Source: Metellina segmentata (Eukaryota; Arthropoda; Arachnida; Araneae; Tetragnathidae). From it: a stretch of 64,000 nt of DNA. The notes beneath the pieces were generated by a model. It was not told the DNA's origin. It saw only the letters and a program-made list of their open reading frames with translations, and ran no database searches. The DNA is taken from the NCBI GenBank assembly GCA_947359465.1, contig OX375874.1, positions 98,769,441 to 98,833,440 of the forward strand, written 5' to 3'. How positions within the stretch are numbered: position 1 is the stretch's first letter; the number at the start of each line of letters is the position of its first letter. The position numbers were made by a program, and so were the translations under genes. Shown here one piece after another: positions 25,566-38,200 of this stretch.

Positions 25566-26475
25566 AGGCCGTATTCCCAAGTCCGAGTTAAATCGCGGAT
25601 CAACAATAATCCCCGCGTTGTCATAAAAACCGTATTCACAATGCCTGATCCGAGGTTTAAACCGTCGTTTCGGTGTTACATTTTGATCCTCCGAAATCGG
25701 CGGATTGACTCTCGGTTGAGAGTTACGGACATGCGCAGTGCTAACTTTTCACGAAAGAAGCTGTAAACAAAACAAAATGGACGACACACTTCATTGTGTT
25801 CTAAATTTCAGTATTCGTGCGACGATGCGCTTTCAATTGATCTTATATGAATCGGAACTAAAACGTGATTGCATTTGCTATAAAATAAATACATCCACAG
25901 ATGCGTTCTGGTTCGCCCGATCGGAGAGCGAAGGTTACAATATGACCATGGCAAGCGCAAATTCGTCGTGGAATAAAAATTACTTTGTTGGTTTATTACG
26001 AATGAAATAAAGTTGACAATGCAAGTTACTTCACTTTACACCAACACACACTCATACTGTTAAGTACAAATATAGTCGGATTACATTTATTTGTCAATGT
26101 ATATCGTGTACAATTCTTTCTTGCAAAATTCAGATTGCCATAAAAATCTAATTTGATAGTAAATACATTCGAATTTACTTTTCACAAATCTAAATTAATT
26201 TACCGTATGCATTCTATTAAAATCACAATTTGGAACTCTGCCTGCGAAGTACATATTGGAGCAGTATGAATGCAGATGCAAGCGTCTTAACAATTGTAAA
26301 CAATATCACGTGATCGTGAGGAGACAATAGTAGCCAATCGCAGGGAGTGTATCATTTTAATCCGTGGATCATTTAACACGCCGTTTGAGAAAACGGTTCT
26401 TGATAATCCGCGATCTAACTCTGACTCGTGGGTCAATTGACTCTCGGGTTAATTCAAGACTTGTGAATATGGCCG
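25566..26475. mobile_element. TAA-flanked MITE, 910 bp, PIF/Harbinger-like
   Basis: Inverted termini AGGCCGTATTCCCAAGTC (left) and CGGCCATATTCACAAGTC (right, complementary strand) are flanked by TAA at 25563-25565 and 26476-26478. Subterminal ATCGCGGAT motifs are repeated on both sides in inverted orientation. A TAA target duplication suits PIF/Harbinger elements. The interior frame at 25738-26010 (90 residues) has no recognisable transposase motif, so the element is non-autonomous. 26610-26765, just outside, is a separate duplicated block. Confidence 0.7.
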
Positions 26476-26578
26476 TAAGTGGTTCACATATATGTCCTTT
26501 CAGTGCCTTAAGGACTAGCGTTGAATTAGCTCTACAATGGAAAGAAATCATAACTGTTTTCTAAATAGTTCTCTCGTG

Positions 26579-28354
26579 ATGCAGGTTGAGTTGACCTTAA
26601 ATGTAGTTTAGTGCTATTTTAGTGGCGTTTAATCCTCTGGCGTGTATATAGATCAAATTTCATATATCAATTCAGAATTAATTGTTTGGAATTTTTATTA
26701 ACGACGCTCTGAAATCGTTTTCGAAAAACAGATCAACTGACGTCATGCGCAGAATACGTCCAGGAAATACGAATCGCAGAAAAAACATTACCGCCCCCTA
26801 TATTTAGCCTGAACATAAAACTGTATTTCAAAGAGTACTTTTTCTAAATAATGAGCAAGTTACCTAAACCTTACATTTAAAGAGATTAGTAACTTGGAAC
26901 AAAATCAATCCCTTATATAAAATATATAGATACATAGCACAGCTATCATCAATGAAATGTGAAAAATTTTTTTATATATTACACAACTTGACTAATTTAT
27001 TTAAGTTGCACGTATACATTGGCATAGTCAAATAAAGTATTGCGATTACATGATCTTTATTTTATATTTTTATATAAGAAGTAGGAAATTATTTTCTTAT
27101 ACTTCTTAAAAGTTGAAAAAAAAAATGATTTTTTAGAACTGTCTTTCAAAAATTCGATACGTTAGCTCCAAATGTATGAATACATATATACAACAATATT
27201 AGTCAATAAATTAATGTAATTTCAGAAACATACACATACAAATAATTTTTCGGTTTTATATTTTAGTAGATTTATGGAATCAATCTAAACAAATTATTTA
27301 CCTTTTGCTTTGCAGCAATTAATTCACGAATTACAATTAGCAAAGGCGGTAATAAAAACAGAACTTCTTTTTCTGTAATTGGTTATTTGAAAAAATTCGA
27401 ATACACACGAAATCTGATTTTTACTCTTTCAGAGTTTTCTTTGTGCTGTATTAATACAATATCTATTTTTTTAAATTTAAGTTTTTTAACATTAGTTTCT
27501 TGAAGCATATGAGAATACATCAAATATTTTTTGAGTTGATACCTATCACACTGAGTTTTGAAAAATCTCTTCAATAGTGATTAAAGTACTCAGAAAGAGA
27601 CTAAATGTGTAGTTCATTCAGTTGAATATAGTTTTCTGTGTGTTCCATTTAAGTGGCTAAGATAAAATGAAATTCTTTTCGAAAAATAGTTTGTACTTTA
27701 AGAGTAACGGTACTTCGGATGAATCATGAAAAAAATTACCATACTCTTAACAGGTGAGACATAACACTTCAAGAAAAGAGCAGCATTTGAGATACCAAAA
27801 AACATAATAAATCTTGAAAATAGCCAAGAAACTTTTAAATTATTTCGATTTTGACATCCTATTTATGCGTTATTCGAATAAAAAAATTCTACCTTGAATC
27901 TGGAATTGGCATTTTTAAAGACAAAACATCAAATATATAAAAAAAGTTATTGGAAAAAATTCTTACAATTCCATTTGATTTTGGATATTTCATGTAAAAA
28001 GAAGGATATTTCTCTCGTCATTCATTCTCCTCCTCTTACTTTCACCTTTGTCTTAAAAAATGAAGTTTTTTATGTTTTTAAGTGTATCCCAATAAAAGCA
28101 ATCGAAATATTAACTCCGTCTGTCCCAAAATAAGTGTCATTTTTGCACATTTTTGTTTAGAATAATAACAGTTTTTCTTTACTATTGAAATGAACTTTAC
28201 CGGTCAGGACAATATTTGTAGACGGTGCAGTGCAATTTAAGAATGTCCCTCGATGATCGTTTTTATTGCAAACAGAGGCTGGTAAAATATAGAGGAAAGG
28301 AACCTTTGATATTCGAATAAGATAGAAAAGACATATATTTATTAAAATTAATAA
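26579..28354. repeat. AT-rich DNA with the second copy of the 22.6/24.2-kb blocks
   Basis: 26625-26765 and 27645-27870 are the partners described under 22345-24902. The rest is AT-rich with no recognised feature. Frames at 27383-27574 (minus) and 27894-28133 (plus) are probably chance. Confidence 0.55.
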
Positions 28355-28530
28355 TACGAGGGTTGATATTTGTATTTCTGGCCTTGACAACAGTAAGTGT
28401 TGATAGGCAACCGCTGAAGTTTGCAAACGATAATTTAATATTTTTAACCATAATTTCTTTAGAACTTTTTGTCATTTTAGCGTGATTTGTGTTGTTTACA
28501 GCAAATTAAAAAATTCCTCTCGGGCAAAAA

Positions 28531-29730
28531 ATGGAACTGACTCGTGAACATATTCGTGCGATTATTTTTCATAAATTTCGACGTGGATTATCAAGACAAG
28601 AGTGCTTCGATGCACTTAATTCTTTATAAAGCGATAAATCACCATCCTACAGCACTGTTAAAAACTGGTATAACGAATTCAGGACGAATTCCGTGAAGGT
28701 TGTCCAAAATCGTTTGTTGTGCCAGAAAATATCGATGCTGTGTATGACGCATAAAGAAAGATCGTCATGTGACTTACAGTGAGATTGAGGCATCTTTGGG
28801 CATTAGTATGACTAGCATCAATAAGATATTACATGAACATTTGGCCGTAAAAAAAGTCTTTTTCGCTTTGAATCCTGCATAATTTGAAGGCTCATGTCGA
28901 TTGGTGCAAGGAAATGTTGAAAAAATACGTTCAAGGTACATCAAAGGCTGTGTATAACATGAACGAAAACGTACCTGTTATATACGTGTCTTACGTACTG
29001 TATACTTATATACATACTGTATACTTCTATACGTACTGTATACTTATATACATACTGTATACTTATATACGTATTGTATACTTATATACGTATTGTATAC
29101 TTATATACGTACTGTATACTTATATACTTTACGTACAACAGGTGACGAATCATGGATCTATGCATATGAGCCCGAAACAAAACAGCAATCAACTGTATGG
29201 GCCTTCGAAGACGAGCCAAAGCAAACAAAAGTTCGCGGAAGAAGCATATCGAATCAATTGGTTCCCTGTTTCTTCGGTATTACCGGACACGTGTCGACAG
29301 TGGCTTTAGAGCAACGCAGGACGGTCAATTCTTAATGGTACACGAACATTTGTTTGCCAGAAGTCATCGGAGAAATTCGAAAAAAGCAGAAGAGGCGACG
29401 CATTCTTCACCATGATAATGCGAGCTCTCACACATCGGATGAACAAAGGACTTTTTGACCTGCCAAAACATCGAATTGATGGGTCATCCGCCGTACAGCC
29501 CTGATTTGGCACCCAATGACTTTTTTTATTCCCGCACATCAAAAATAAATTACGTGGTCAACGATTTTCGACACCCGAAGAAGCGGTTGATGCATTCAAA
29601 ACGCATGTTTTGGAGGTACCTCGATCGGAGTGGAAAAAGTGCTTCGAAAAGTGGTTCAAACGCATGCAAAAGTGTATTGATCTTCGTGGAGAATAATTTG
29701 AAAAACAATAAAACCAATTTTGATCATAAA
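28531..29730 (+). pseudogene. Mariner transposase pseudogene
   Basis: The ATG at 28531 starts MELTREHIRAIIFHKFRRGL, the helix-turn-helix start typical of mariner transposases, but TAA at 28627 stops it. A deletion and frameshift follow near 28680-28690, then TAA and TGA codons near 28752-28771. Readable segments in shifting frames include the DRHVTYSEIEASLGIS helix, TGDESWIYAYEPETKQQSTV (first catalytic Asp), LHHDNASSHTSD (second) and PPYSPDLAPNDFF (third), so the ancestor was of the DD34D type. The 19-bp minisatellite at 28992-29124 sits just before the first catalytic motif. Not functional. Confidence 0.9.
28992..29124. repeat. 19-bp minisatellite, seven units, inside mariner
   Basis: Seven head-to-tail copies of TACGTACTGTATACTTATA with small changes (CGTAC/CATAC/CGTAT). 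Each contains the palindrome GTATAC. The array follows AACGTACCTGTTATATACG and ends at TTTACGTACAACAGGTGACG, where transposase homology resumes. It could have grown from local TACGTAC sequence within the gene. Confidence 0.95.
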
Positions 29731-29869
29731 TATTTTTTTTTCATTATTAGGCCAGAAATATATATAGCAACCCTCGTATACTCTCTGTAAAGGTTAGCCG
29801 TATCACATAGTTTTAGTAATGTTATGCGGAAATGACATCTACAAAGCTTTCACACTAACCTACTAAGTG

Positions 29870-30035
29870 CTGCCCAGCCAGCATGGTGGTTATGACCCTC
29901 GGTTGTCACCGAGTGGGCCCGGGTTCGAATCCCGGATAAGGCATAGATGTAAAATTGGGAAAAGAAGTCGGACTTTCGTCTGGAATGGATTCCCGTCTTG
30001 AAAGGAAAGCAGCGCACCCCTACTGTTCTTTGCTG
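29870..30035 (+). repeat. tRNA-derived SINE, head type III
   Basis: AGCATGGTGGTTATGACC with CTCGG/CCGAG stem and GTC in the anticodon position, then a perfect T arm (CCGGG, TTCGAAT, CCCGG). The anticodon loop is six rather than seven bases, and the presumed acceptor 3' side (ATAAGGC) does not pair with the 5' side. It is therefore a pseudo-tRNA head rather than a tRNA-Asp gene. The body (TGGGAAAAGAAGTCGGACTT, CCCGTCTTGAAAGGAAAGC) differs from the other SINEs. Confidence 0.65.
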
Positions 30036-30136
30036 GGATCATCGTTCGTAATAATAAATCTTCTTCTGTACCTGTCTTGAATGTTTCTGTTCATCCCTTG
30101 CTTTCATATGTATCCCAGAGGAACATACGACAGCAA

Positions 30137-30372
30137 CAACTAACCTACCAGGTGGTTTTATCTTGACAAAATATCTCATTAATATCAAAACCATTAAAGG
30201 TTTTGATAAACTAGGTATTTCATCATCAAAAAAAAATTGAACAGATCTTAATCTCATCATTCTCAAAAACCTGTAATAAATTGATGAAAAGATATCTCGT
30301 TATTAGCAAAATTGGACTTATCTTGATGGACGAGATATCTCGCCTAAACCACTTTGAGGGGTAAGAAAAACA
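30137..30372 (-). repeat. Palindromic minisatellite element, short form
   Basis: Ends form an imperfect inverted pair: CTAACCTACCAGGTGGTTTT on the left and, complementary strand, TACCCCTCAAAGTGGTTTAG on the right. Inside are AAAATATCTCATTA, AAGATATCTCGTTATTAGC and the near-perfect CGAGATATCTCG (30330-30341), with the spacer ATCTTGATGG in reverse orientation to the 21.5-kb element. Confidence 0.75.
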
Positions 30373-31439
30373 GAGATGCAAAAGTCATCTTCCAAGTAAT
30401 AATTGAAATTCTGTTATTATATAAAAGACTCTTAATTTGCAATATTTAATCAGTTTAAGTATAAACCTTTTTGGTATGCGATTAAATCTTTTTTTCCACC
30501 TTTTTTCCAATGAGGGAACTGCTATTTTGGAGCAAATTTCAACTGTTAAACCTGACACTTAGTTTGGAATTGAGAATAATCGTTTTATAAACCCTTTGTT
30601 GAGAAAGAGAGGTACTAAATCCTTAGTTTATACTAACACCTTTACGGGTTTTGAGTTAATTTATTCTATTAGGCTTAACCTCATTTGGTAGAAAGTACCT
30701 TCTCTTGTTCCCGATGGAGAGAAAAATGTATTAACATGGACAGAGCTTGGCTTGCAAGAAAGGTCGTGTTTTTCTTTGTTTATCAACCCTCGATTCAAAA
30801 ACAAAAACTTTTGTAAAAAACTTTTCGTCATTAATCAAAGACCTTATGTCGTCTTAAAAATAAGAAAATACTAATGGGGGTATTAATAACTTTGAATAAC
30901 TTTCAATAAAAATATTCATTGTTCATTTTTACTCTGCTTACCAACAAAACCTATTCTGTCAAAATTACAAAAATGTTTCTGTAAATAAAGTGACAAAAAG
31001 GATTGCAATTTTTTGTTTTTCTGGCGTAAGTTGTGAAACTGGACCAGTTGCTCCAAGGACAAATAAAAAAATAATCACCTGCAAGATTCACCAAGTCACT
31101 GAAAGGGACTGCAAGAATCAAGCAAGACACCAAAATATAAACATTTAATCAAACACAACATATCAAGCTTTACTTCATGATGTAAGTCAATTAGCATTAT
31201 CAAACGTTACACGTATCTATCACTTTCTAACTATGATGTATACCTCATAGAATAGTGTTCCAATGCTATAAAATTTTCCAGTAATTACAAACTTCATAAA
31301 TGTACTGATTTAATACTTTTAAATATAATAAGGTGTAAATAGGTAATATTGTTACGTATGTATACAAAATTGTGAAAACTTTGTTCAATTCTTAATTGAA
31401 CGTTATCCAGGAAAAATTTCGCATTGAGCTGGTTTTAAC
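30373..31439. other. Gene-free stretch
   Basis: AT-rich, no structure seen. The 60-codon minus frame at 30951-31133 has no features. Confidence 0.5.
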
Positions 31440-33370
31440 CCAAAAAATAGATTTGCTTTTATTTTTTTAACTAAAATTGATGGTTACTTAAGAAACAACC
31501 AGTACTATAGTACAGGTTGTCTCATGTTGTGGTTTTTTAGCGCAGAAGTAGGCACAATTTGTGTATCATTATCAGTCCCTAATGCCACCTGAAAAATGTC
31601 TTAAGAGAAGAAAATAAAAATCGAAGATAACTTACGTTTTTTTAAATACAATTGAGAGTGGATTTAGCTATATAGGGATACTCAAAGCTTTATGTAGTGT
31701 GTATATTCGTCCCTCACATATGTGAAAACAATGTTATTTTCTATTCAAGCTGTTATTTCACGTACAGAATATTCAAGCAAAAATGTAATTAATCCATTTT
31801 CTTTTCTAAAATGGACGGATAGAAAAACTCTGCACAACATTTTGTCCTATGAAATTCTTTTGCGCAGAAGTAAGCGCTATTTGCGAATCGTTATTAGTCC
31901 CCAATGTCACCTGAAAAATGCTTAAATTCCAAGAAGATGAAAGTCGAAGAGGACCAATGCTTTTCTAATACTAATAGAGAGTGGTTTTAGATATAGTGAA
32001 TCACGAAGTCCGAGTCATGCAGCACAGCGTAAGCCTGTCATACCACACATATGTAAAAACAATGTCATTTTCGCTTCAAGCTGTTATTTCACATGTGGAA
32101 TAGAATTTTCAAGCCGAAATGTATTTTCTTCTACTTTTCCAATGAAATGAATAGTTACTTTAGAAACTCCCTGTATAATATTTGACCCAGGAATATGGGC
32201 TATTTGTCAATCGTTATCGTTCCCCAACGGCAACTGAGAAATGTTTTAAAAGCAAAGAAGATGAAAGTCGAAGAGGATCTTCGCTTTTCTAATGCTATTA
32301 GCGAAGGTTTTAGGTATAGTGAATCACAATGTCCGAGTCGTGCAGCACAAGGTAAGCCTGTCATACTGCACATATGTAAAAACAATGTAATTTTCGGTTC
32401 AAGCTGTTATTTCACATGTGGAATAGAATTTTCAGGCCAATATGCATTTTCTTCTACTTTTCCACTGAAATGGATAGTTACTTTAGAAACACCCTGTACA
32501 ATATTTTACTCAGGAATATGCGCTATTTTTGTGAATCTTTATTGTACAACAACGGCAACTGTGAAATATTTTAAAAGCAAAAAAGATGAAAATCGAAGAG
32601 GACAAGCTTTTCTAAGTCAAATAGAGAGTGGTTTTAGGTATATTGTGAATCACGAAGTCCGAGTCGTGCAGCACAATGTAAGCCTGTCATACCGCTCATA
32701 GGTAAAAACAATGTAATTTTCGTTTCAAGCTGTTATTTCACCTGTGGGATAGAATTTTGAAGCCAAATGCATTTTCTTCTACTTTTTCACTCAAGTGGAT
32801 GGTTACTTTAAAAACACCCTATACAATATTTTACTCAGGAATATGCGCTATTTATTGTGAATCGTTATTGTACCACAACGGCAACTGAGAAATGTTTTAA
32901 AAGCAAAGAAGATGAAAGTCGAAGAGAGGACCTACCCTTTTCTAATGCTAGTAGAGAGTGATTTTAGGTATAGTGTGAATCACGAAGTCCATGTCGTGAA
33001 TCACAAGTTAAGCCTGTCATACCGCACATATATAAAAACAATTCCCATTTTCGGTTCAAGCTGTTATTTGACATGTGGGATAAAATTTTGAATCCAAAAT
33101 GTATTTTCTTCCACTTTTTCACTCAAATGGATGGTTACTTTAGAAACATCCTGCACAATATTTTGCGGAGGAATATGCGCTATTTGCGAATCGTTATCGT
33201 TCCCCAACGACAACTGAGAAATATTTTAAAAGCAAAGCAGGATGAAAGTCGAAGAGGACCAACGCTTTTCTAATACAACTGAGAGTGGTTTTGGGTATAG
33301 TGATTCGCAAAGCTTAATGCAAGGGTGTATACTCGAATCGTCCCGCAGACACAAGTAAAAACAACGCCAT
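31440..33370 (+). repeat. Tandem array, six units of ~325-336 bp
   Basis: Anchors ATGGTTACTTTAGAAAC and its variants lie at about 31480, 31816, 32151, 32474, 32799 and 33131. Each unit continues with a GGAATATGCGCTATTTG-like word, TCGTTATCGTTCCCCAACG, CAACTGAGAAATGTTTTAAA, GATGAAAGTCGAAGAGGA, GAGTGGTTTTAGGTATAGTG and ACATATGTAAAAACAATG. The middle units share CACGAAGTCCGAGTCGTGCA, whereas the first and last units instead carry CAAAGCTT and a TGTATATTCGTCCC/TGTATACTCGAATCGTCCC block. The 168-codon frame at 32195-32701 runs through repeat units and is a by-product of the array. Confidence 0.9.
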
Positions 33371-34599
33371 TTTCGCCTCGCTGCCTTCCACCGAATGTTT
33401 CCAACTGTTCCTTCGAATCGTGAAGAATCCGGTAAACAAGAAAGACTCCGCCTTCGCCTCGTAAAAAAAGGGTGGATTTTTATTCGAATATATACCTTTC
33501 TCTCCGGTTCCACGAGTTCTCTTCCAGGGCTAAAGTGAGCGAAATGTTGCGCAATTCTGGAATAAATACAGCGAGAAAAAAGACTTTCCGATGCCATCGG
33601 TAAAAATTGTCTTGGGATGTTTCGTACGCGAGATACGAGATACGTTTCACCCCATTTATTCCACCGGGCTTCAGAAACGCAGAAAGTTCGAAAAAAGAAA
33701 AAGTCACCCAGGACTGCAATCGGGAGAAACATTTCGAAAGAATTTGCATCTTTTATGGGGCCGTTTTTTTATTATTTCGGTGTGTGGCGATGATTTATCT
33801 TAAGCTGTTATTGCCATCGAAAAGTAATGTTTTTTCTTCGATATCGTTTTGCTTGTATTACTTTTGGTCGACCGCTTTTCTGTCTTCTGCCCTGTGTTTT
33901 ATTCCTTATTCGCTACACTCATTCTCTAAGAGCTTCTCCCACTCAACCATGAAGCTAGAGAAGAAATCGCAAATAGAATAATCGAATCCTAGTCTGTTTC
34001 CAGTCCTTTCCGGGTAAGATTTCGAATATTTCTTATTGCAGGGAAAGATTTGAAACAATTTATTACAGTAAAACCGGTTCGGGAATGTATTAAAATCTAA
34101 TTTGTCTTTCCCAGAGACTGAAAGATTGTTCAACGAATTTACCCTTGCCGGCTGGTGTTTCAAAAATGGCTTATCGGCAATCGATGTATATGTCGAGGAT
34201 ATATTTTGATAATAGAATAAATATTTAAATCGAAGTTTTTTAAAGAGCTTTTAGATTAAAGACTTCTATGTTGAAACTAATGCGATAGGAATAAACTTTT
34301 TTCTCAATGAATTTTAAAATGCTAGAATTATTGAATAATTCATGCAGAATGTTGTTTCCCCACGTATTAGAGCATTTTCTGAAAATAAACACTTTTAATT
34401 TTAGAACAAAAATGAAATATTGCTGGCTACTCTTGTCTGCTACACTTCTAAACGGGCTACCGGGTCCTCTTAATGTTATTAACTAATATATCTAAATACA
34501 AATTATAAATACTAGACGTGCGGTGTACCATCTATTTATGTTGCTACATTCTGAAAGAACAAAAGGGGTAGAAATGGCTTTTTAACTCTCCTCAACAAT
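33371..34599. other. GC-richer block, no gene recognised
   Basis: 33371-33780 is clearly less AT-rich and opens long overlapping frames on both strands (for example minus 33226-33732 and plus 33607-33981), which is expected from composition. No domain or conserved motif was recognised. From 34170 the sequence returns to AT-rich background. Confidence 0.4.
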
Positions 34600-34735
34600 G
34601 ACATTTGAGGTCACGCCAGACTCCACGTTCACCAGTAGCCATGTATAGGACGGTCTTATCTCGACTGAGTTTCGAACTCGTAACCCTCTGGTTTCTAATC
34701 CGTTGCTCTTCGAACTGGATCTGTTAAAAAGAAAT
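34600..34735 (-). repeat. SINE head fragment, type II
   Basis: On the minus strand: CAGTTCGAAGAGCAACGGAT, ACCAGAGGGTTACGAGTTCG (B box GAGTTCGAAAC), followed by a short diverged body. The head matches those at 6829 and 19740. Confidence 0.6.
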
Positions 34736-35200
34736 GAGCAATTCAAACTTTAAAAAAAGAATTATATTCTATGGAAATGAGTCGATCAACCGGTCTTGTG
34801 GTTAAGGTGTTAGCCTCTAGATCGGAAGGTTCCTGGTTGGAATCCGGGTCAATCCATGGATGTTGGTTAGCGTATGGTGTAGAGTGGTGCACCTTAAATC
34901 TGTTGTGGTCGAAAGTCCTCACGTTGGGTTCGTGTGGAAGTTTGGAGACTGACGTGCAATGCCTTGTCATCTTGACCGTGGTTCAAAATTACGTGGTATT
35001 GTCCTCGATTCTTTCCCTTAGGACAGGGGTTCCCAGCCTTTTAGTAACTGCGTACCACTTGAAATTTTTAGAAATTTTTGGCGTACCACTAGTCTTATAT
35101 TTTTTTAGAAACATATATCTAAAGTCAGAAAAGTGCCAATGGCTTGTTTTATTTTAATTAAAATACTAAGAAAGCTTCATATTTTATGATTAATGCACTT

Positions 35201-38200
35201 GGGTCATTCCACGCAAAATGAGCAAATAGGCTGTGGCTGACACATCACCGATTTTAATGAAAATTAGTTTCTAAATAGATCGCATATAGTAAGGAGGAAC
35301 TGCCAAATATTAAATGTCAGAAATGGATATTTTATTTTTTATTGAATTTTAAAATTCAAGGTCACATAAATGTATATTTTTGTAGCACTAATAGTAGCCT
35401 GTTTGAGACCCAATATTTCAAAAAGTTATTGACACAAATTATAAATTTTTATATTGTTACATTCTTCAGTAAAAGTTCTTTCAGGAAATGTCAGAATTTT
35501 GTTTAATATCCGGTACTTCTCGTTCTGAAGGATCGGCGAAAATAGAGATTTGTCCAATATGATACCAATTTCAAATTGCTCTAGTACCTCTAAAAATGGA
35601 AAGACAATATCAAAAATAATTCTTAACAAAGCCCTTCTTCTATATAAAAGGTAGGTATAATTTAGTGATTGTAGTCCTATTCCTTATTAAAGAAAAAATA
35701 ATAATAAAAAAGGAAAATAATTGAAAACTGCGATTTTTCTGTATTTTTAAATACAAATTTTATTGTGAAGGACAGCTCCGAGAAACTCACAAATTTTCAG
35801 TATTATGTGTCCAAATGTATATTATCTGTCCTGAAATTTTCATCATTGTAATTTGCTTGTTTTCGTCACAGGAGCATTTTTAACTAGATGAAAACTATAG
35901 TTTTATTTTATCGCATGATGAAACAAAACAGGCGAAAACACGCCATTAAGCCATCCATCTCCTCATTGAAAGAGATGCTATTACATTCAATGACAGATAA
36001 TAGAATATATAAACACTATTAAATGAATTATGGTTATAAATGTGCTTGGGTTTCTATAAACTGATAATTTTTTGCTGAACCGAAAGCTTTCGAACACCGG
36101 CGAATGTTCAAGTGGCAATCCATAAGTGTTCCATCCATTGAAATGATCATTAGTCGGTTAGAGAATTCTTTTGGATTTTCTTGTAATTTTTAGGAAACAT
36201 TATTACTATGTTTGATTTTGATAGTAAAAGAGATTTTAAAATTCCTGAACTTTCGAACTGTGACGTGGGAGAAATGGTGTAAGAAAACTGCCATAAAATC
36301 CATTATGTAAAAGAAACCGGATTAAAAGAACTTTCCGAACTTACAGATAAAGCCATAGAATTGTTGTATTTGAAGTTAGGTAGGAAGTTTGAAAACATTT
36401 GTCTTCACCATGAGAAAGTGTATTTACTGAAGTATACTTACTTATTCCGACGAACTTGTTGTAATCCTTTTAAAAGTCACAAACGTGCCGTGAAAAAGTC
36501 CCTGCGAATAATAACACTAGATATTGCCAAGAAATCAGCTGGAATGCTCTCGCCAGGTAAAAAAATCTGTCTCACATGTGAAATTGGTGTTAAAAAATTT
36601 ATTACAGAATAGGATGCAACAGATTTTGATTTTGAAACGGAAGCTTTAGAGAAACAGTACGAGAAACTCAATAACTCTTTGCTAGAGCTAATGAAATTAC
36701 ATGTTTGTAACAATGAAAAGGAAAAATATATGTTCGTAGAATGTGATAAGTTTCCAAAAGATCAATTTCGTGCTCAAATAGAAAAATTTGAGGTTTTCCA
36801 AAATTTAGAAGAAATTATTTACAAGCGTTGGATTTCGACCGACAGATCTACTCTAATCACACAAGTCCAGTCAACAGAAGAATTTCTTGACTCACTTGTT
36901 GAGAGTATGTCTGGATTGACAAAACATCATTTCATTGCTAAATCGCAGTCCAAATTTTTGGAGGAAAAGAAATTGACTGTTTCCCAGGAGGAGTGCATTG
37001 TACTCCTCGATTTTTCAGAAAACTATTCATTTATTGTTCAGTATGCAATTCAAGGATTCTATTGGGAAACTACTCAAGCTACACTGCACCCATTTGTACT
37101 TTATGGGAAGGATAACGAAAACAGGTTTCAAATCCTTTCAATGTGTGTTATTAGTGACCATACTAGACATGATACATTGAGTGTATTTGCATTTCAGACT
37201 GCCGTAATCCCTTTTATAAAAGAAAGGTTTCTTTCTGTGAAGAAACTTATCTATTTCAGCGATAGGTGTTCAGCACAGTATAAAAACCGGAAAAACTTTT
37301 ACAATATTTGCCATCATGAATCCAATTTTGAATTGAAGGCAGAATGGCACTTTTTCGATACAAGTCATGACAAAAGCCCATGCGATGGAATCGGTGGAAC
37401 TATCAAACGGTTAGCCGCAAGAACAAGTTTACAGAGACCATACAACAATCAGATTTTAAATGCAAACAAACTATTTTCCTTCTGTACTTCAACCATTTCA
37501 AACATCAAATCCTTTTATGTGCCTTCAACTGATGTTATTCAAATTGAGTCTTATCTTCAACAAAGGTTTAATGAAGTGACCGCAACCATTACGGGAACTC
37601 GTAACTGTCATTGCTACATTCCTATTCCAAACTGTACGACACTAATTCGAGTGTCATATTTATCGCAATCGCCAGGAAAAGAAGTAAAGAGATTAAAAAG
37701 AATTCAGCAGCACAAAAAAATCACGTTTCAATAATAGAAGAAGCAAAGTTTAACTTGTGAGCTTTACCACATCGTGAATTTGAAAAGGTAATTAGTTAAA
37801 ATTCATAATTTCTGTGATACTACGTTGAAATTTTTAAGCTTGTTTTGCCACTCATTTATTCTGCTTTTATAATTCACCGTTAAAGTTAAACATGATTTGG
37901 TATTTCTTTGTTGAATTAGGGTTTCATTATCTATATTTTATTTCACTGTTATCATTGAAGTTCTCGTAACATGCATAGAGTGGGAAGCAAATGTTGTGAT
38001 TTTGTTTTTATTATTGTTGCTTGAGGACTCAAATTACAATCCTGATTTTTTTTTACAAGTAATATACATATGAAACTGTATTCCTGTGAAATGTCGGTTT
38101 TGTAAAAGCTGTCCTTCATTTGATTTCTTATGCCTATTTATAGTAGAAAATTATCATTTTGTACTTTTCGTTAACTATTTTGAAGATGAAAGAATTAAAA

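Larger units (their letters stand above)
28357..29776 (+). mobile_element. Mariner transposon, degenerate, 1420 bp
   Basis: Inverted termini CGAGGGTTGATATTTGTATT at 28357 and, on the opposite strand at the right end, CGAGGGTTGCTATATATATT, followed inward on both sides by TCTGGCCT. TA flanks both ends (28355-28356 and 29777-29778). It contains one broken transposase gene in the plus orientation and an internal minisatellite, which accounts for the excess over the usual ~1.3 kb of mariner elements. Confidence 0.92.

Noticed and set aside
28884..29309. 141-codon plus-strand ORF
   Set aside because: It joins mariner fragments through the 19-bp minisatellite, whose Tyr/Ile/Thr-rich translation is not a protein.
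29870..29944. Possible tRNA-Asp gene (GTC)
   Set aside because: Six-base anticodon loop and unpaired acceptor stem; it continues into a SINE-like body.
32195..32701. 168-codon plus-strand ORF
   Set aside because: It runs through the ~330-bp tandem repeat; its internal similarity is that of the DNA repeat, and other units are closed in this frame.
33226..33732. 168-codon minus-strand ORF
   Set aside because: Overlaps other long frames on both strands in a GC-richer block, starts inside the repeat array and shows no domain.
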